In this document: positions 59,783 through 64,000 of the stretch, piece after piece
Layout of the letters: every line of letters begins with the position of its first letter
Numbering within the stretch: position 1 is the stretch's first letter
Origin: Knoellia remsis
Lineage (GTDB): Bacteria; Actinomycetota; Actinomycetes; Actinomycetales; Dermatophilaceae
NCBI RefSeq assembly: GCF_003002895.1
Contig: NZ_PVTI01000006.1
Location: forward strand, 1-64,000
Reading direction: 5' to 3'
DNA: 64,000 nucleotides
Notes under the pieces: generated by a model
Told to the model about the DNA's origin: nothing
The model's database searches: none
Seen by the model: the letters and a program-made list of their open reading frames with translations, nothing else
Made by a program: the position numbers and the translations under genes

Positions 59783-59827
59783 GTGGCTCGCACTCTCGTA
59801 CTTCCCCAGGCGCCCGGCCCCTCCTGA
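59783..59827 (+). CDS. ilvL: ilv leader peptide (14 residues)
   Basis: GTG 59783 opens the frame MARTLVLPQAPGPS and ends at TGA 59825-59827. The consecutive Leu-Val-Leu codons act as the likely sensor, as in branched-chain attenuators. It lies just before a canonical terminator upstream of ilvB. Translation either uses the purine-rich GGGGGAGGGG at 59762-59771 or is leaderless, depending on the true transcript start. Confidence 0.6.
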   Translation: MARTLVLPQAPGPS

Positions 59828-59890
59828 ACGGACCGGCCAGGCGCCTCCCTCCATCGTCCCCTTGCCTGCGTGGGACGGGAGGGTTTTTTT
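59808..59890 (+). terminator. Attenuator of ilvBN(C)
   Basis: Two adjacent hairpins. The first pairs AGGCGCCCGGCC (59808-59819) with GGCCAGGCGCCT (59835-59846), 11 of 12 bases, and overlaps the end of the leader peptide. The second pairs CCCTCC-AT-CGTCCC (59847-59860) with GGGACGGGAGGG (59872-59883) and is followed at once by T7 (59884-59890), a true intrinsic terminator and the only strong T-run I noticed after a hairpin in the window. Ribosome stalling on the Leu/Val codons could change the first hairpin and so the second. Confidence 0.8.
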
Positions 59891-59965
59891 GTGGCCGGAG
59901 CCACGGCACGACACCGCAGGCAGCACCCGAGATACGGCACATGAGAACGAAGAGATGGTGACGAC

Positions 59966-61882
59966 GTGAGCGAGACAGCGACAGCGCCCACTCCGGCGCG
60001 GCTCGCGCAGCAGGCGCGGGCCAAGGCTCCCCTCGAGGTGACCGGGGCGCAGAGCCTCGTCCTCTCGCTCGAGGCCATGGAGGTCGACACCGTCTTCGGC
60101 ATCCCCGGCGGCGCGATCCTGCCGGCCTACGACCCGCTGCTCGACTCGGTCAAGGTGCGGCACATCCTCGTGCGCCACGAGCAGGGCGCCGGGCACGCCG
60201 CCGAGGGCTACGCCGCCGCGACCGGCAAGGTCGGGGTCTGCATGGCGACCTCGGGCCCCGGTGCGACGAACCTCGTCACGGCACTCGCGGACGCGCACAT
60301 GGACTCCGTCCCGATCGTCGCGATCACCGGCCAGGTCGCCAGCGCCGCGATCGGCACGGATGCCTTCCAGGAGGCCGACATCCGCGGCATCACGATGCCG
60401 ATCACGAAGCACAACTACCTCGTCACCGACCCGGCCGAGATCCCGCGGGTCATCGCCGAGGCGTTCCACATCGCCTCGACCGGCCGGCCGGGTCCCGTCC
60501 TCGTCGACATCAGCAAGGACGCCCTCCAGGCGTCGACGACGTTCTCGTGGCCGCCACGGATCGACCTGCCCGGCTACCACCCGGTGACCCGTCCGCACTC
60601 CAAGCAGATCCGCGAGGCCGCGCGGCTCATCGCGGCAGCCGAGCGTCCGGTGCTTTATGTCGGTGGCGGCGTCATCCGCGCCGACGCGGCGGAGGAGGTG
60701 CGCCAGTTCGTCGAGCTGACCCGCATCCCCGTCGTGACGACGCTCATGGCACGCGGCGCCCTGCCGGACAGTCACGAGCTGCACCTCGGGATGCCCGGTA
60801 TGCACGGCTCGGTCGCCGCGGTGACCGCGCTGCAGAAGTCCGACCTGCTCATCACCCTCGGTGCCCGCTTCGACGACCGGGTCACCGGGCAGCTGTCGAC
60901 CTTCGCGCCCGAGGCCAAGGTCATCCACGCCGACATCGACCCCGCCGAGATCGGCAAGAACCGCACGGCCGACGTGCCGATCGTCGGGTCGTGCAAGGAC
61001 GTCCTCGTCGACCTCATCGAGGCCGTGGACACCGACATCGACTCCGGCCGCGCCGGCGACTACACGGCATGGCGGGAGCGGACGCTCGGCTGGAAGCGGG
61101 ACTTCCCCGTCGGCTACACCGAACCCGAGAACGCCACTCTCGCACCGCAGTTCGTGCTTGAGCGGCTCTCGGCGATCGCCGGGCCCGAGGCGGTCTACGT
61201 CGCGGGCGTGGGGCAGCACCAGATGTGGGCGGCGCAGTTCGTCCAGTACGAGCGGCCGCGCGCGTGGCTCAACTCCGGTGGCCTCGGGACCATGGGGTAT
61301 GCCGTCCCGGCCGCCATGGGTGCCCAGGTCGGCGAGCCCGACCGCACCGTGTGGGCCATCGACGGCGACGGCTGCTTCCAGATGACGAACCAGGAGCTCG
61401 CGACCTGCGTCATCAACAACATCCCGATCAAGGTTGCCGTCATCAACAACTCGAGCCTCGGCATGGTCCGTCAGTGGCAGTCGCTCTTCTACAACGAGCG
61501 CTACTCCAACACCGACCTGCACACCTCCGCGGACGGCACCCGGATCCCCGACTTCGTCAAGCTCGCCGACGCCTACGGCTGCGTCGGCCTGCGGTGCGAG
61601 CGGCCCGAGGATGTCGACGACACGATCCGCAAGGCCATGGAGGTCACCGACCGGCCGGTCCTCGTCGACTTCATCGTCCACCGCGACGCGATGGTTTGGC
61701 CGATGGTCCCGGCCGGCGTGAGCAACGACGCGATCCAGGTCGCCAAGGACACCGCCCCGCAGTGGGACCTCGAGGACTCCGACGCCGTCGAGCAGGACGA
61801 GGACGCCGACAACAGCGAGGAGCTGGGAACCGACGACGCGGTGGTCGCGAATGCCGTTGAGGCAGAAGGGAAGGACGCCTGA
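59966..61882 (+). CDS. ilvB: Acetolactate synthase large subunit
   Basis: A 638-residue ThDP-dependent enzyme catalysing the first common step to valine, leucine and isoleucine. Marks are [20 protein letters not shown] with the active-site glutamate in [35 protein letters not shown], and the ThDP-binding [23 protein letters not shown] start at 59966. The C-terminal 40 residues are an acidic extension ([19 protein letters not shown]) beyond the usual end. It overlaps ilvN by one base (TGATG). Confidence 0.97.
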   Translation: MSETATAPTPARLAQQARAKAPLEVTGAQSLVLSLEAMEVDTVFGIPGGAILPAYDPLLDSVKVRHILVRHEQGAGHAAEGYAAATGKVGVCMATSGPGATNLVTALADAHMDSVPIVAITGQVASAAIGTDAFQEADIRGITMPITKHNYLVTDPAEIPRVIAEAFHIASTGRPGPVLVDISKDALQASTTFSWPPRIDLPGYHPVTRPHSKQIREAARLIAAAERPVLYVGGGVIRADAAEEVRQFVELTRIPVVTTLMARGALPDSHELHLGMPGMHGSVAAVTALQKSDLLITLGARFDDRVTGQLSTFAPEAKVIHADIDPAEIGKNRTADVPIVGSCKDVLVDLIEAVDTDIDSGRAGDYTAWRERTLGWKRDFPVGYTEPENATLAPQFVLERLSAIAGPEAVYVAGVGQHQMWAAQFVQYERPRAWLNSGGLGTMGYAVPAAMGAQVGEPDRTVWAIDGDGCFQMTNQELATCVINNIPIKVAVINNSSLGMVRQWQSLFYNERYSNTDLHTSADGTRIPDFVKLADAYGCVGLRCERPEDVDDTIRKAMEVTDRPVLVDFIVHRDAMVWPMVPAGVSNDAIQVAKDTAPQWDLEDSDAVEQDEDADNSEELGTDDAVVANAVEAEGKDA

Positions 61883-62391
61883 TGTCACAGCACACCCTGT
61901 CCGTGCTCGTCGAGAACAAGCCCGGCGTCCTCGCCCGGATCGCCGGTCTGTTCTCCCGGCGCGGGTTCAACATCCACTCCCTCGCGGTCGGTGAGACCGA
62001 GCACCCGGAGATCTCGCGCATCACCGTCGTCGTCGACGTCGAGGGGCTGCCGCTCGAGCAGGTGACCAAGCAGCTCAACAAGCTCGTCGAGGTGCTCAAG
62101 GTCGTCGAGCTCGACGCGACCGCCGTCCAGCGACAGGTCATGCTCATCAAGGTGCGCGCCGACTCGGCGACCCGCAGCCAGGTCCTTGAGCTCGTCCAGC
62201 TGTTCCGGGCCAAGGTTGTCGACGTCGCCAGCGAGTCCGTGACGATCGAGGCCACCGGCCACGCGGAGAAGCTCGAGGCGCTGCTCGGGGTCCTCGAGCC
62301 CTACGGCGTGCGCGAGCTCGTCCAGTCGGGCCTCGTCGCCATCGGCCGCGGCCCGCGCTCGATCACCGACCGGGCCCTGCGCGGCGCCTGA
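61882..62391 (+). CDS. ilvN: Acetolactate synthase small (regulatory) subunit
   Basis: A 169-residue protein with an N-terminal ACT domain (HTLSVLVENKPGVLARIAGL, FSRRGFNIHSLAVGETEHPE) that senses valine, and the C-terminal ALS_ss_C domain (IKVRADSATRSQVLELVQLF). It activates IlvB and gives feedback inhibition. ATG 61882 overlaps the ilvB stop. Confidence 0.97.
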   Translation: MSQHTLSVLVENKPGVLARIAGLFSRRGFNIHSLAVGETEHPEISRITVVVDVEGLPLEQVTKQLNKLVEVLKVVELDATAVQRQVMLIKVRADSATRSQVLELVQLFRAKVVDVASESVTIEATGHAEKLEALLGVLEPYGVRELVQSGLVAIGRGPRSITDRALRGA

Positions 62392-63522
<1,131 letters not shown>

Positions 63523-63553
63523 CAGGGGGCTGTGCCCTTTCCCGCCTGATCAC

Positions 63554-63604
63554 GGAACCGGGGCGTTCGTGGCGGAACCGTCCCGCCACGAACGCCCCGG
63601 TTCC
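63554..63604 (+). terminator. Terminator of the ilv operon
   Basis: A perfect 22-bp stem: 63554-63575 (starting GGAACCGGGGCG) with 63583-63604, 7-base loop, 31 bases after the ilvC stop. No T-run. Confidence 0.8.
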
Positions 63605-63636
63605 GCCGTGAACGAGGCGCTGCATACAGTGACGGC

Positions 63637-64000
63637 GTGAGCGAGCTCGTCGAGGGATGGCCGGTCTGGGCCGTGTTCGCGGCGTTCTGGCTCATCGCGC
63701 TGCTCCGCTCGAACGCGACCTACTGGGCCGGGCGCGGGCTGCGCGCCGGAGGAGAGCGGTCGCGGCTCGCGGAGCGCCTCGACCGGCCGGCGGTGGTCCG
63801 GACCGAGGCGCTGGTTCGCCGGTTCGGCGCACCGGCGGTCGTGCTGAGCTTCCTCACCGTGGGGGTGCAGACGCTCATCAACGCGGCCGCGGGGGCGTTG
63901 CGTATGCCGCTCGCGCGCTACCTGCCCGCGTCGGCCCTCGGGTCGGTGCTGTGGGCGACGCTCTACACGTCGGTCGGGGTGGCGCTGTGGGAGGCGGTGA
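63637..64000 (+). CDS. DedA/VTT-family membrane protein (cut by window edge)
   Basis: GTG 63637 opens a frame that stays open to the end (121 codons), starting MSELVEGWPVWAVFAAFWLI. The first hydrophobic helix is followed by RSNATYWAGRGLRAGGERSR, then RFGAPAVVLSFLTVGVQTLI and a Pro-containing MPLARYLPASALGSVLWATL, the pattern of the VTT (DedA/SNARE-associated) domain with re-entrant segments. DedA proteins act as undecaprenyl-phosphate or lipid flippases in several bacteria. Confidence 0.75.
   Translation, partial: MSELVEGWPVWAVFAAFWLIALLRSNATYWAGRGLRAGGERSRLAERLDRPAVVRTEALVRRFGAPAVVLSFLTVGVQTLINAAAGALRMPLARYLPASALGSVLWATLYTSVGVALWEAV

Overview
The window is a very GC-rich actinobacterial chromosome segment. 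Codon usage, the gene set and remembered gene orders point to a Micrococcales organism, most plausibly near Intrasporangiaceae (Janibacter/Knoellia-like); that assignment is inference. Long stretches follow gene orders I recall from Mycobacterium tuberculosis: secA1, an Rv3235-like gene, a WS/DGAT acyltransferase, pdtaS and whiB1 on the left (Rv3240c to Rv3219 neighbourhood), and etfBA, iscS-like, mnmA, metE-like, ligA, gatCAB and ilvBNC on the right (Rv3029c to Rv3001c neighbourhood). I found no rRNA, tRNA, CRISPR array, transposase or phage gene.

Layout. 0-14.8 kb: a double GNAT acetyltransferase whose 3' end runs into a 44-bp tandem repeat, secA, Rv3235-like and LysM envelope genes, a BldC-like HTH gene, two perfect DnaA boxes in a divergent promoter region, a CpaB/CpaE-like pair, a wax ester/DGAT-type acyltransferase, pruA, and a pair of small helical proteins. 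14.9-21.8 kb: the giant NAD-glutamate dehydrogenase, the sensor kinase PdtaS and WhiB1. PruA and the dehydrogenase together take pyrroline-5-carboxylate to glutamate and then 2-oxoglutarate. 22-28.5 kb: an orphan FHA-FtsK/SpoIIIE ATPase of the EssC/EccC type and glgX. 28.6-39.5 kb: YbjN-like and enoyl-CoA hydratase genes, a minimal HAD-like gene, etfBA, cysteine desulfurase with mnmA (tRNA 2-thiouridine), pirin, a metE-like gene, a DMT transporter and an acyl-CoA ligase. 39.6-44 kb: a decayed DinB-type gene, a VapBC module and a MacB-like ABC transporter. 44-54 kb: ligA and gatCAB, separated by an unusual island. 54-64 kb: DUF937, a PQQ-type lipoprotein dehydrogenase, a D-2-hydroxyacid dehydrogenase, SixA, and the branched-chain amino acid genes ilvD and ilvBN-ilvC with an attenuator.

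The most unusual block is 46.3-50.5 kb, between ligA and gatC. Base composition drops visibly, and a short motif (GGCATAC/GTATGCC) that recurs about once per kilobase elsewhere is absent. It encodes an EspC/WXG-like small protein coupled to a 333-residue putative type VII secretion substrate, two YbaB-like proteins, one 203-residue membrane protein, and three diverged copies of a small membrane-protein family that I do not recognise. With the orphan EssC/EccC ATPase at 22-26 kb, this is the best candidate for an undescribed system: a type VII secretion-linked effector cassette, with the membrane-protein paralogues as possible immunity or accessory factors. That role is inference.
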